Assembly: GCA_022606425.2 (NCBI GenBank)
Contig: JAHDVF020000162.1
Location: forward strand, 186,001-250,000
Direction of reading: 5' to 3'
Length of the DNA stretch: 64,000 bases
From: Lepidostoma basale
Lineage: Eukaryota; Arthropoda; Insecta; Trichoptera; Lepidostomatidae
Below the pieces are notes generated by a model that was not told the origin of the DNA, searched no databases, and saw only the letters and a list, made by a program, of their open reading frames with translations. The first letter of the stretch is position 1, and each line of letters starts with the position of its first letter. Position numbers and translations under genes: made by a program. Below are positions 11,901-21,530 of the stretch, in pieces.

Positions 11901-14900
11901 ATGGTCTCCATCCTAGGACTCTGGGTGCCCATCTGTCTGTTCCCTGTCTGGCAACATGACCTGCCCATTGCCATTTTAGCCTGGCAATACGATCCACCAC
12001 GTCGACAACCTTTGTCCGGCGTCTGATTTCTTCATTTCTGATTCTATCTCTCAGACTTATGCCTAACATTTGTCTCTCCATAGATCGCTGTGTACATTTT
12101 AATTTATATATGGTCCTCGCAGTTAAGGTGATAGTTTCCAGACCATATGTAAGCACAGGGAGGATACATGTTTCAAACACAATTCATGGGAATATCCTTG
12201 TTTTTAAGGATATGATTGAGTTTCCCAAAGGCTGCCCAACCTAGTCCAATTCTTCTGGGTGGATACAGTTCTCAATGCTCTAGTAAAATATAGCATAACT
12301 GTCTGCCTTATCAATAATAACCCTTTACCATCAAGTTATCCACTATCATTCAATGCAATGCGGATAAAAAAATCCTCCCTGATAGCCCTCTAAGTATAAG
12401 TTGATTCACAAACCGAAGAGCTATGCTTATGTGTTAATATGGTGGTCTTTCTTGGAATTTGATTGGTTGCGTTCGGTTAGGTACCTCAAAGGTCAGTGCG
12501 TTCCGAGACGTGAGGCGGAGCGCACGCGTTTGGCTGCTCATATACTCTGTGATACAAAAATACTTGTTTTGCAGGAGGGTTTTTAAAATATTTCTTTTAT
12601 TATTGATTAATCACATGACACGATGTATGAATGTTGAGGAAGTGAATTGAGAAATATGTCAGGAAAGAAAAGTGTGGCAGTCCATTATTTCTGTCTACCC
12701 CTTCGGAGAGACGGCGTGATGGCTAGTTAGTTAGTTAGTTAATCATATACAGATTTACTACACATTCGTTTTAGAGATCTCATTTCTACTGCTTTCATTC
12801 TACTTTCATCCTTCTTTTGCCAGTTCCATGCTTCACTTCCACACATAAGAGTCGGCACAAGAACAGCATTATGCACCATCTTAGAATTAAATATCAGAAG
12901 GGAAATATAAGGTTATTTTAATTATGTTTAACTAATGCTTCTCTTTATTTTTTGAATGTAGACAAATACTGGATTTTACCCATTGCGGGTTAATCACTTT
13001 TTAAGGATTAATTGTATCCCAATAATTGGGTTAAGCGATCGCTTTATGTTAACAACATTCCCCATTCCGTCCTTCTTACGACCACCACGTCTGACAAATT
13101 TTTGAAAGATGTATATATGCTACTGTGTTCGAAACACTTCACATTTTTAGGTCAATCTACACTAGCGCCATCTATTAAGAATATATGTAAACATTAATAC
13201 AATTAATCATTTAAAATGCTTCTCTTGTTTTTTGTATACTCCTCAGGCTGGCAGTGAGGTTCGACTGTCCAATCATCTTGAGCTCTTCCATTTCTGTGAT
13301 GCAGCAGCTAGCCGTGATGACGGGAAACCCGATATCTCCAGAATCCGTTCCAAACATCCAAAGTCCCTTTGGCATAAAGATGAATCTATGGCAGAGGTCC
13401 CTGAACGTGGTCTACACTGGATTCTTCTATCTGCTTCACCAGTAAGTAAACCAATAATGATTTACAAAAAACGCCTGTAAGAAATACAACATGACGATCT
13501 TTATTGAAAAAACAAAATGTTTGACCTATTCCAAAACACCCAAAACATGTAACCTGGTTATAAAAAAACTATTGGATATCAAATATAGAGATAGACGAAT
13601 AATCCAGGCGCTATACAAGAATGAGGTCGCTATAATCAGATGTGACGATGATACAAAGGAAGCCAGTAGAAGACAAGGGGTAAGACAGGGATGCTCTCTG
13701 TCACCTGCTCTTTTTAACGCTTATATACAGAGTGCGATTGACGACTTGAGAGAGAGAATAAGATATTGCTATGGTTGCTGAAAGTGAAGAAGAACTACAA
13801 GAGGCCTTAACAACTATGCAAAGCATTCTTCAAAATAACTACAACATGAAGATAAATAAAGACAAAACAAAGCCGCTGACTGTAGGCCGAACGCAACATC
13901 AGATGAGAGTAGTGATGTCAGGAGTTCCACTAAAGAACACCAAGGAGTTTGTCTACCTCGGGAGCAAAATAACATGGGACGGTCGGTCTAAGAGCGAGGT
14001 CGACAGCCGTATACATCAGGCTAGGCTTGCTTTTAATAACAGGTCGAAAATAATAGAATCAAATAATATACGAGTAGACCTAAAATTGAGAATACTCCTC
14101 ATCAAGACCTATGTATGGAGTATCTTGATGTACGGCTGTGAGACATGGTGCCTATCCGAAAGAGATAAACGGAGACTTGAGGCTTTTGATATGTGGTCCT
14201 ATATAAGACTATTAGGAATTTCCTGGAGAGACTACATTACAAATGAGGAGGTTCTCCAAAGAATCGAAGGAGGAAGGCACCTGCTCAGGACCTTGTCCGA
14301 AGGGCGTGCAAGATGGATCGGTCATGTAATACGACAAGAAGGCCTCTTGCATGCCATAATGGAGGGTATGACCGAGGGGACAAACTCTAGGGGACGCCCA
14401 CGCCAAGAGTACCTGGAGGACTTGTTGGTGGACGTGCGCTGCTCATCATCATCATCATCATCATCATCAGCCGTCTGTCATCCACTGCTGAATGTAGGCC
14501 TCTCCCAAAGCCCTCCACCGCCCCCTATCCATTGCCGCTCCCATCCATCCATGTCCAGCAATCCTCTTCAGATCGTCGGTCCAGCGGGCAGGGGGACGTC
14601 CAACTCTATGGAATCCTGTACGCGGTCTCCACTCCAGAACCCGTCTTCCCCATCGGCTGTCGGTTCTCCGACAGATATGGCCCACCCACCGCCACTTCAG
14701 CCCGCCTATCCGTAGAGCCACCTCAGTCACCTTGGTTTGTTGTCGAATAAATTCGTTTCTAAATCTGTCCCTCAAGGTTATTCCAAGCATGGCTTTTTCC
14801 ATGGCGCGCTGGGCAACCTTGAATCTGTAGACTAGACCTTTTGTCAATGTCCACGTCTCGGCTCCGTATGTTATGACTGGCAAAACGCACTGGTTGAAGA

Positions 14901-17900
14901 CTTTAGTCTTGAGGCATTGTGGTATTTTGGAAGTGAAAACATGACATAATTTCCCAAAGGCTGCCCAACCCAACTGAATTCTTCGGTTGACTTCTTTCTC
15001 GAAATTGTTTCGTCCTAATTGTATGATTTGGCCAAGATATGGGTATTCTTGTACCACTTCGAGAGCCGACCCATCGACGGTTACTGATCCCGGGATAATA
15101 TGTTCATTATACATGACTTTCGTCTTGTCCAAATTCATCCCGAGACCCACTCGTCTGGATGCAGTGTTCAATTCATCTAGCATGCCTTCTAGATGCCCAG
15201 CAGATTCCGCCAGAATAACAATGTCATCCGCAAAACGAAGGTGAGATATGTATTCGCCATTTATGTTGAGGCCACGTTCAGACCAGTCCAAAGTTTTAAA
15301 TATATCTTCCAAAGCACAAGTGAACAGCTTCGGAGATATCACATCCCCTTGTCTGACTCCCCGTTGCAGCTCAATCGGTTTGGTCTTCTGGTTTTGGATT
15401 TGAACTGACATTGTGGCGTTATTATAGAGGCATTTCAACACCTGTACGTAATTCCATCATATGCAAATTTCAAAAGAATGCACAAGACAGGGAATAATGG
15501 AAGAGAAGAATAGAGGAAATTGCTGCAAACCAATCCCGGGATTGAAATCAGAGAGAGAGAGAGAGAGAGAGTTCAGGACTTTTAAGTATCTAGGCATAGA
15601 CCTGCTGGGAGGAGCTGTTCTGCGGGAAGAAATATAAGCCCAAGTAAACTAAGCAGCTGCAATCTCTGGCGTTCTAAAATCCACAATATGGAAAAACAAA
15701 GACATGGCCATTAAAAGTAAGATGAGAATCAATAAAGCATGCGTAAGACTTATAATAACATATGGCGTTGAAGCAAGGGCAGACACAGTAAGCACCAAAC
15801 AAGTTTTGAGGACTTTCGAAATGAAGACACTGAGGACGTTAGCAGGCAAGACACTGAGAGATCGCGTGAGGAACACCAGAATAAGAGAGATATGTGAGGT
15901 TGAGGATATTATAAGATGGAGCAGACAGCGAAAAAGAGACTGGTACGGTAATGCTCAAAGAATGGACACCACCAGACTCCCCTATATTGTTTGGTATGTT
16001 TGGTTGATTAATACTATATTATTTTCAGTTTCGTTTTGGCTCCCGGATACGCAAGACGCTACGAGTTGTACTTCCCCGAGGAGGCTTCCCGCTTCCCGTA
16101 TAGCGACATGTACAAGAAGGTGGCTATGGTGTTCAGTAACTCCCACACCTCCATACAGGGCCCCAGGATACTGCTGCCCAACGTGGCGGAGATAGGAGGC
16201 TTCCACATCGGAGATGCCGCGCCACTCGATCAGGTTAATTATACCATAGTGGGAACCTAGTTTGAACCTAGTTTGAACCTATTTTGAATCTAATTTGAAC
16301 CTAATTTGAACCTAGTTTGAACCTAGTTTATTAATTACCTACATTGAACCTAGTTTTAACTTAGTTTAAATCTAATTTTGAATCTATTTGGAACCTAATT
16401 TGAACCTAATATGAATCTACGGGGACGAAAAGAGAAGGATGGAGTGCCGCATCGGTTAAAGTGTGGCAGTCCATTATTTCTGCCTACCCCTTCGGATAGA
16501 CGTCGTGATGGTTAGTTAGTTAGTTAGTTTGAATCTACGTTGAATTAGTTCGAACCTAGTATGAACCTGGTTTGAACCTAGTTTGAACCAAGGTCGAACC
16601 CAGGAACAACCTAGTTCTAACCTTGTTTGAGCCTAGGTTGAAACTAGTTAATACCTAGCTTAAATCTAAATTTGAATGTAGTTTAAGCACAGTTTGAACC
16701 TAGACTGTACCTAGTCCAAATATAATTATAACAATTATATTTTAGCATTCTTCTTCTTTCTGTGTCCTGTCAGGTCTCCCCAACATTGACTATCACCCTT
16801 TTTCATAGTGATGACCTGGGGAAAAATATCCAGACTGGTATCCCCTTGCATTCTCTGGAGGATTTTCTTTCGGGGTTACCTTCCCTTAGCTGGATGTATC
16901 TAGTTTTATGGCGCTGGAAGCTCGCCATTCGTCCTCTCTCTATTTGCTATGGCACTAAGTAATATGTGCCACATTGCCCGAGGATCGCGGGGTTTTTAAC
17001 AGACCTCTCATGGACGCTAGATTTAACATAGTTTAAACCTAGTTTAAACCTTTATTGAATCTTGTTTGAACCTAGTTTGAACCTCCGTCTATCGCATGTG
17101 TATGCAGAATGTGAAGAGATTCTGATTAGAACACATGGGACGACGCTATAGAGCGGTGTATCCTCTCTGGCCACGACTCGGTGATCATTTAGTCAATTCC
17201 AGGAGCTGAAGAAGTTACTGGACGATGCCGAGGATGGCGTCATATTCTTCAGTATGGGCAGCAACGTCAAGACGCACTCTATGTCGCTGGAGATGCGCTC
17301 CGCCATACTGACTGCGCTGGGGAGACTCAAGGAGACCGTGGTCTGGAAATTCGAGAAGGACCTTCCTGATAAACCCAAGAATGTCTTCATCAGCAAGTGG
17401 CTGCCGCAGAGTGGCATTTTGGGTACGCGGAATACTATTTTATATCCAAATGCATTCTTTTCTTACGACGACCAGTCAACACTACTCAGTTTCTTACTAT
17501 TATATTATATTTTGGTTTAATTATCCATTATATTTGTTATTATCTTTACACTCTCTTTACACTCTCTATACACCCTCTTTACACTCTCTTTACCACCATC
17601 TATACAATCTCTTTACATTCTCATTATACCCTCTTTATTACTCTCTTTACACACTCTTTATTACTCTCATTACACATTCTTTATTACTCTCTTTACACAC
17701 TCTTTATTAGTGTTAACATTCTCTTAACATTGTAAAGACATTCACATAACACTCTCTTTACACTCTCTGTAATAAAGAGAGTAATAAAGAGAGTTATAAA
17801 GAGTGTATAAAGAGGGTGTAATGATAACGTAAAGAGAGTGTATGGATAATGGTAAAGAGAGTGTAAAGAGAGTGTAAGGAGAATGCTCTTTACACTATCT

Positions 17901-20900
17901 TTACATTCTATTTACACTCTCTTTACACCCTCTTTACACTCTATTTACCACTATCTATACACTCTCTTTACATTATCATTACACCCTCTTTATACACTCT
18001 TTATTACTCTCTTTACACACTATTTATTAGTGTTACCATTCTCTTAAATTGAAAAGATATTCACATTACACTCTCTTTACGCTCTCTTTACACTCACACA
18101 CATTGTAAAGACATTCACTTTAGATTCTCTTTTGAATTGTCTTTAGACTCTCTTCAATCTCTCTTTACACTCTCTATACACTTTCTTTACACCCTCTTTA
18201 CACTCTCTTTACCACTATCTATACACTCTTTACATTATCATTACACCCTCTTTATACACTCTTTATTACTCTCTTTACACACTATTTATAAGTGTTAACA
18301 TTCTCTTAAATTGAAAAGATATTCACATTACACTCTCTTTACGCTCTCTTTACACTCACATACATTGTAAAGACATTCACTTTAGACTCTCTTTTGAATT
18401 GTCTTTAGACTCGCATCAAACTGTCTTTACACTATCTTTACACTTACTTTACACCCTCTTTACACTCTCTTTACCACTATCTATACACTCTCTTTACATT
18501 ATCATACACCCTCTTTATACACCCTTTATTACTCTCTTAATACACTCTATATTAGTGTTAACATTCTCTTAACATTGCAAAGACATTCACATTAGACTCT
18601 CTTTACGCTCTCTTTGCACTCACACACATTGTAAAGACATTCACTTTAGACTCTCTTTTAAATTGTCTTTAGACTCCCTTCAAACTCTCTTTACACTCTA
18701 TGAACACTCTATTAACATTGTTAAGATATTCACTTTAAACTATTTTAACACTAATTAACTTAACATTGTAAAGACATTCTCTTAACATAGTCTTTACATT
18801 ATCTTTATTTTCTTGAAACACAATCTTCACAAATTATGGAGATTAGAGCGTAATAATTTCACTGTGGGTGCTTTAAACTTCTTGTGTTGTGTTTTCAGCC
18901 CACAAGAACGTGAAATTCTTCATAACCCACGGAGGCTTGCTGAGCAGAACGGAGGCCATCAAGTACGGCGTTCCGCTCCTCTGCATACCGGTGGCTGGAG
19001 ACCAACAGAGCAACGCGCAGGTCACGGTGGACATGGGTCACGGCATCCAACTGGGCTTGGAAGAGCTGACGGAAGAAACTTTCTCGGCGTCCCTCCAAGA
19101 GATGCTCACAAACCCGAAGTAAGCAAAGACGCGAGGCTAAGTCCCGATATCAAAACAAATCAAACAGTTTATTAATTCAAAAGACATTACAAACAGCAAC
19201 ATGTTTAAGGCATCTATTGAGTACAGACACATACAACATAATACCAGGAACGCTAGAGAGATGGTTCCACATTAAGAAGACAAGATACTTTCTAAAGTCA
19301 AGAGTTTTTGTCCCCTGAAAGTACCTTCACTAATATGAAAGACGTCGATCTCCGAGGAGACCACGTTTAGCAGACTAATTGCTCTTCCCACCGGTATCAC
19401 CAGAGGCAGATTGGTTCTGGTTGCCGGTAAGTAAAACAATCTGTGGGGTCACTGTCGGAGAAATCTATTAGGGACAAAAAGAACAATACCCTCTAGCACG
19501 GCCGAGTTCTCGAAATATCCCCTCATTAATTTAAAGTAATATGTAATGAGATGCCCATCTCTTCGAAGCTGTAAAGAATTGGTTCCAAGCATTTCTAAAA
19601 GAAATGCCGTGGGATAGAGCCACGGATAACTACCATACTCCCTAATGTAGAACCCTCTCCAATATAACGGAATATCTCGCCTCGTGAGGACTCCATATCA
19701 CAGAACCACTTTCGAGTCTGCTCCAAACCAACGCGTTGTATAGGACTCTGAGCACATAGGGATCTCTGAAAACTCTTCCGGTCCGAATGATGAAGCCTAA
19801 CATCCTCAGTGCAATTTCAAAAATCCTCTCGATATGTGCACCAAATGTCAGCCTACTCTCATAGATGATTCCGAGATCCTTCATCGTAGATACATGTGCT
19901 AGTGGCTGGTTGTTCATTGTGTATCTATGATGTACAGTTCTCAATACTCTAGTAAAAGATAGCATAACGCAATGAAGGAATTTACAAGAGTTTTGAAAGT
20001 GTCTGAGTGTATGAGTTTGTGTATTTGGGTAGTATGTTTACAGTGGAGAGGGATATTGAAAGAAGGGTTGGGGCAGACAACAGAGTGAATGGTGCACTTA
20101 AAGTTGTCATCGCAAACAAAAACCAAATTAAAATGCTTCGATTTGTTTTTAAGAATGCCAAGATATTTTCGAACACTCAGGTACTTCGGGTGTTGTATAA
20201 TTCCCTGGCAAGAAGTCGGCTGGAATATAGTTCCGTTATTTGGTCACCGCCTGGGATACGATATTCTCTGATGGTGGAGCGAACTTTCTTTACCTCAGGG
20301 AGCGCGGTTATTACCTGTGGCTCTTTCCGACTGAATTCTTGCTAGGTATGCTAAGCTACCAATCATTGGAGAGAAGGAGAAATATCCACTTGGGATATCA
20401 CTTCTTTCAGCTGATCGGCGGCCGTATACAGAACTCGGATGTCCTGAGTGGTGTAGGTCTATTTGTCCCAGATTACCTTCGTCAAAGACAGCACAGTTTG
20501 TTTTATTTGCCATGCTGCAGAACCGACCTGCCAATGCTTGTGCCTGTGGGCAATCTTATTGCTCATCGGGTCGCCTCGGAAGTGGACATATTTCGTGATA
20601 GTGTGAGTTGCCTCAGGGATGCAATATCAATGTTGTGATTATTTCTAATTCTAAAGCATATTTTTTTTTTATGCTTCTCTTTTAATTTCTCTCTGGAATT
20701 ACATGTCTGTAATGTTTGTGCTCTGTCCTGGCATACCTCTCAGGCTTCCTCTACATTCATACATCGTACCATGCACGCACGTTGATTATTCCGTCTTCGA
20801 ATGTGACCGCCTTTTAATAATTGATTGATTTGGTCATGCCATACTCGGTCGTCCTTGGCTTCTTTTTCCATTCACGCTGCTTGTGTACAACTTTTTAACC

Positions 20901-21518
20901 ATTCTACTCACATCCATTCGTTCCATATGTCCAAACCATCTCTGGGATCCTTTTTTAATTTTATCCATGATGCAGTCATCTGCCTTACATTTCTTTCTTA
21001 TTTCGGTATTCTATCATACAACGTTTTCCTGCACATTCTTCTTAGTGATCTCATTTCTACGGCGTTTATCCTGTTTTCATTCTTTTTTTACCAGCTCCAA
21101 CATAATGTATGAATATTAAGAAAGCAAGAGAAGCATGTCAGAAAACAACAGTGTTGCGGTCCATTCTTTCTGCCTATCTCTTCGGAGAAACGGCGTGATG
21201 GTTAGTGTGTGTAAAGTGTGCATTTATTTACAAATTTTGATTGTCTATCTCAGGTACAAGGAGACAGCGACACGGCTGGCGAAGGTGTTTGCCGACCGTC
21301 CAGTTAGTCCCAAGGAGCTGGTCCTCTTCAGCGCCGAGCACGTCATCAGGACCAAGGGGGCGGGCCACCTGACCCCACCGCCCCTGCTCCTTCACCAGAG
21401 ACTGCTCCTTGACGTGGTGGTGGTCATGCTACTACCACTCGCAGCCGCCTTCATCCTACTTAAAGTGCTAGTCAAGCGTTGTCTTGGGGAAGGCAAGAAG
21501 AAAATAAAAACACACTAA
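5825..21518 (+). CDS. UDP-glycosyltransferase, eight coding exons (512 aa)
   Basis: A membrane-bound enzyme of the endoplasmic reticulum lumen that moves a sugar from a UDP-sugar to small lipophilic compounds (detoxification, pigment or hormone conjugation). My gene model joins 5825-5983, 6897-6975, 10179-10374, 13247-13441, 16029-16233, 17203-17422, 18899-19118 and 21254-21518. Phases agree at every junction, giving 512 residues, the usual family length. Visible parts: signal peptide 1-22, SHH with the catalytic His near 36, acceptor domain to about 240, WLPQSGIL near 345, signature FITHGGLLSRTEAI with DQQSNA near 360-390, membrane segment about 476-497, and a cytosolic tail ending KKKIKTH (a KxKxx retrieval signal). 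An acceptor at 5810-5811 just before the ATG implies an upstream untranslated exon, not located. Oddity: FDLLVLHSF has His136 where many insect family members have Asp or Glu. The substrate is unknown. Confidence 0.93.
6020..6790 (-). mobile_element. LINE family A 3' part in UGT intron 1
   Basis: The minus strand encodes the family A tail region from CMMYEACNK-like sequence to the 3' end, with frameshifts. The plus-strand left end reads ACTAACTAACTAACC, the complement of the TTAG tail. It fills most of the 913 bp intron 1. Confidence 0.85.
6897..6975 (+). CDS. UGT coding exon 2 (residues 54-79 plus one base)
   Basis: Acceptor TTTACAG, then VTFIAAYASDKPKYREIVIP and GLEAVK. It continues the HE-V-T-x-I strand typical of the family. 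The donor AAAG|GTAATG leaves phase 1, matching exon 3. The frame stays open past the donor to a TAG near 7036, so a retained intron would truncate the protein. Confidence 0.85.
7026..7083 (+). mobile_element. LINE family A short internal fragment
   Basis: About 58 bp match the family A region just after the YADD motif (TGGACGAATTACAAGTCTTG). It lies directly against the left edge of the exon 3 relic. Confidence 0.75.
7084..7193 (+). pseudogene. Broken second copy of UGT exon 3
   Basis: The frame reads VKNGAVKQLSESGTKFDLVI then AENFTNNALIGRSL. This is the same part of the acceptor domain as exon 3 (NPKIQQLIKSNEKFDLLVLH then SFLNDEFMG). Its 5' part is missing and is replaced by the LINE fragment. 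A GT-rich end (TTGTGTACGT) could be the old donor. It may have been an alternative exon 3 or part of a lost tandem copy. It keeps Glu where the used exon has His136. Confidence 0.7.
7262..7992 (+). mobile_element. LINE family D (RTE-type) 3' end with GAA tail
   Basis: A long open frame (to the stop at 7970-7972) starts just after the RT active site (NASKTKWMTFGR), includes ETFKYLGSILTQ and VWSVLLYGCETWTLK, and ends with GRRGPGRRQMSWLRN. It is followed by GAAGAAGAAGAAG. The family differs from A, B and C in sequence. The copy is 5'-truncated but has an intact frame, suggesting a fairly young insertion in intron 2. Confidence 0.88.
7993..8464 (+). mobile_element. Two head-to-tail LINE family A short 3' units
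   Basis: Unit one (about 8003-8228) and unit two (8229-8464) each start TTGGAACAAGAA and end with GGAGACGGTGTGATGG plus TTAG repeats. They join directly through the tails. Both lack everything upstream of this point. Confidence 0.85.
8465..8695 (+). mobile_element. LINE family A rearranged fragment
   Basis: It starts with the same TTGGAACGAGAAATAGAA head as the two units before it, but then jumps to an upstream part of the LINE (AGCATGGAACTGGCAAAAGA) and stops at GATGGTTTGGACGG. A frame of 76 residues spans 8466-8696. It is a rearranged copy at the end of the tandem set. Confidence 0.75.
8834..8997 (-). pseudogene. hAT-type transposase C-terminal relic
   Basis: The minus strand reads STCSCESLFYLINFIKSDIR then SRLTDESTAARILLKATSYE. 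This matches the C-terminal region of hAT-like proteins of the kind domesticated in GTF2I-repeat and ZBED proteins. A hAT-terminus-like GGGATGGGCA lies beside it (9005-9016, minus strand). The rest of the gene is not recognisable. Confidence 0.6.
9131..9978 (-). mobile_element. LINE family A 3' part (GTT tail) in UGT intron 2
   Basis: The minus strand encodes MVSRVYEVCKSNDLMMNVGK onward (9449-9928), then a frameshift caused by a small deletion near 9450, then the rest of the tail region to a CAACAACAAC (GTT) tail at 9131-9146. The 5' edge carries a short inverted duplication (see findings). Almost the same subfamily as the copy at 455. Confidence 0.88.
10179..10374 (+). CDS. UGT coding exon 3 (residues 80-145)
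   Basis: Acceptor TATTTTTTTCCAG, then DELMGDLMSMNNDQW to FDLLVLHSFLNDEFM. The donor GG|GTAAGA leaves phase 2. The open frame upstream of the acceptor (from about 10070) is intronic. Confidence 0.9.
10375..10929. other. UGT intron 3, left part, nothing recognised
   Basis: AT-rich intron sequence without open frame, tandem repeat or RNA gene. Confidence 0.5.
10930..12320 (-). mobile_element. LINE family F (CR1/jockey-like), C-terminal part, split by another LINE
   Basis: The minus strand encodes in two overlapping frames (11406-11744 and 11087-11437) the end of a reverse transcriptase: STMRDLGIIYESRLTFRAHI, LRMLGFIVRTGRVFRDPNVL, RLENGSVIWSPHEARY, then a C-terminal region ending SSEIDVFHISEGTFRRQ. 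A frameshift separates the frames. The family B element 11746-12262 interrupts it, and family F sequence resumes at 12263. Related copies lie at 19160, 20128 and 53290. Confidence 0.85.
11746..12262 (-). mobile_element. LINE family B copy with 14 bp target duplication
   Basis: The insertion is bounded by ATACAGTTCTCAAT at 11732-11745 and 12263-12276, a typical LINE target duplication. The tail reads CTTCTTCTTCTTCTT at its left (GAA tail on the minus strand). The minus strand encodes FETCILPVLTYGLETITLTA and LKWQWAGHVARQGTDRW. It is 5'-truncated and lies inside the family F element. Confidence 0.92.
12321..12600. other. UGT intron 3, no recognised element
   Basis: No supported feature. A short GC-richer patch near 12490-12530 has no match I can name. 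Confidence 0.4.
12605..12742 (+). mobile_element. LINE family A 3' tail fragment
   Basis: Starts ACACGATGTATGAATGTTGA and ends GAGACGGCGTGATGGC plus TTAG repeats. Confidence 0.8.
12752..12885 (-). mobile_element. LINE family A internal fragment
   Basis: The minus strand reads the segment around MYGSEAWNWQKKDESR without 5' or 3' ends. It faces the fragment just before it. Confidence 0.7.
13247..13441 (+). CDS. UGT coding exon 4 (residues 146-209)
   Basis: Acceptor CTCCTCAG, then LAVRFDCPIILSSSISVM, GNPISPESVPN and RSLNVVYTGFFYLLH. GNP..P..VP is a family hallmark of the acceptor domain. The donor CACCA|GTAAGT leaves phase 2. Confidence 0.93.
13490..15545 (+). mobile_element. LINE family C (RTE-type), interrupted by a family B copy
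   Basis: Two frames (13491-13781 and 13771-about 14445) encode motif B (RQGVRQGCSLSPALFNAYIQ) and the C-terminal region (EFVYLGSKITWDGRSKSEVD, LMYGCETWCLSERDKRRLEA). A deletion near 13762 has removed the FADD catalytic motif, which the second copy at 21965 still has. The element is split at about 14445 and resumes at about 15456 (ATATGCAAATTTCAAAAGAA), ending near GGATTGAAATC. Intron 4. Confidence 0.88.
14445..15458 (-). mobile_element. LINE family B (RTE-type), long C-terminal half with intact frame
   Basis: An open frame of 324 residues (14467-15441, minus) has motif B (RGVRQGDVISPKLFTCAL), the catalytic FADD (LRFADDIVILAES) and the family B tail (GLKWRWVGHICRRTDSRWG to AYIQQWMTDG). It inserted into a short CATCAT target in the family C element. 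Its own tail is CAT repeats (14444-14468), so the junction is a CAT microsatellite. It is 5'-truncated (no motif A, no endonuclease). Confidence 0.92.
15549..15571 (+). repeat. GA dinucleotide repeat
   Basis: Eleven GA units lie between the end of the family C element and a family E fragment. Confidence 0.95.
15572..15994 (+). mobile_element. LINE family E fragment
   Basis: The frame reads KSKMRINKACVRLIITYGVE then KTLRTLAGKTLRDRVRNTRI and CEVEDIIRWSRQRKRDWYG, the C-terminal region shared with copies at 34898, 52150, 55065, 62345 and 63463. It stops 34 bp before the acceptor of UGT exon 5. Confidence 0.82.
16029..16233 (+). CDS. UGT coding exon 5 (residues 210-278)
   Basis: Acceptor TTATTTTCAG, then FVLAPGYARRYELYFPEEAS and MVFSNSHTSIQGPRILLPNV AEIGGFHI, the classic end of the acceptor domain and linker. 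The donor CAG|GTTAAT leaves phase 0. Exons 5 to 8 are clearly more GC-rich than their introns. Confidence 0.95.
16425..16530 (+). mobile_element. LINE family A 3' tail fragment inside the minisatellite
   Basis: Contains AAAGTGTGGCAGTCCATTAT and a TTAG tail, preceded by ACGAAAAGAGAAGGATGGAG, a head also seen near 30340. Minisatellite lies on both sides. Confidence 0.75.
16745..17020 (-). mobile_element. Probable LINE 3' end (family H-like)
   Basis: The left end CTTCTTCTTTCTGTGTCCTG resembles the complement of the tail of the family H copy ending at 45180. The body (to 17020) has no clear frame. Assignment is tentative. Confidence 0.4.
17203..17422 (+). CDS. UGT coding exon 6 (residues 279-351)
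   Basis: Acceptor CAATTCCAG, then ELKKLLDDAEDGVIFFSMGS, LKETVVWKFEKDLPDKPKN and ISKWLPQSGIL: the start of the UDP-sugar-binding domain. The donor TTGG|GTACGC leaves phase 1. Confidence 0.95.
17530..18800 (+). repeat. Higher-order minisatellite built on CTCTTTACA, UGT intron 6
   Basis: About 1.27 kb of short units such as CTCTTTACACT and TATTACTCTCTTTACACA. Three longer units of about 262-264 bp can be aligned by the word ACCACTATCTATACACTCT at 17947, 18211 and 18473. The part at about 17768-17885 is inverted (TAAAGAGAGT instead of ACTCTCTTTA), so the intron RNA could form long hairpins. Confidence 0.9.
18899..19118 (+). CDS. UGT coding exon 7 (residues 352-424), signature exon
   Basis: Acceptor GTTTTCAG, then AHKNVKFFITHGGLLSRTEA, IKYGVPLLCIPVAGDQQSNA and SASLQEMLTNPK. 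This holds most of the UGT signature with the HGG and DQ..NA contacts to the UDP-sugar. SRTEA is a small deviation from the common STTEA. The donor AA|GTAAGC leaves phase 2. Confidence 0.95.
19160..19978 (-). mobile_element. LINE family F (CR1/jockey-like) fragment in UGT intron 7
   Basis: The minus strand encodes STMKDLGIIYESRLTFGAHI and RSRLESGSVIWSPHEARYSV-like sequence (frame 19642-19965), then a decayed C-terminal part to 19160. It is very similar to the copy at 10930. Confidence 0.85.
19985..20127 (+). mobile_element. LINE family A internal fragment
   Basis: Reads YEFVYLGSMFTVERDIERRV. It lacks four residues after GSMFT, a 12 bp deletion shared with the copy at 24301, which marks a subfamily. 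Confidence 0.75.
20128..20640 (+). mobile_element. LINE family F (CR1/jockey-like), C-terminal part, plus strand
   Basis: Reads KIFSNTQVLRVLYNSLARSR and SSVIWSP, then in another frame (20240-20638) ERGYYLWLFPTEFLLGMLSY to VASEVDIFRDSVSCLRDAIS. A frameshift near 20280 separates the two. It is joined head-on to the family A fragment before it. Confidence 0.82.
20725..21098 (-). mobile_element. LINE family A fragment, minus strand
   Basis: The complement of the family A C-terminal region, lacking the final tail, closely related to the copies at 6020 and 60066. Confidence 0.78.
21100..21207 (+). mobile_element. LINE family A 3' tail fragment
   Basis: From ATGTATGAATATTAAGAAAG to GGAGAAACGGCGTGATGG, about 45 bp before UGT exon 8. 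Confidence 0.7.
21254..21518 (+). CDS. UGT coding exon 8 (residues 425-512)
   Basis: Acceptor CTATCTCAG, then YKETATRLAKVFADRPVSPK, EHVIRTKGAGHL, the hydrophobic membrane segment DVVVVMLLPLAAAFILLKV and the basic tail KKKIKTH before TAA. The type I membrane anchor with a KxKxx tail fits retention in the endoplasmic reticulum. Confidence 0.95.
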
Positions 21519-21530
21519 ATTATTTATATT

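Larger units (their letters stand above)
16250..17090 (+). repeat. Degenerate 11 bp minisatellite (TTTGAACCTAG) in UGT intron 5
   Basis: Runs of TTTGAACCTAG with point changes cover about 16250-16425, 16530-16720 and 17030-17090. Two insertions (16425-16530 and 16745-17020) interrupt it. Confidence 0.9.
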
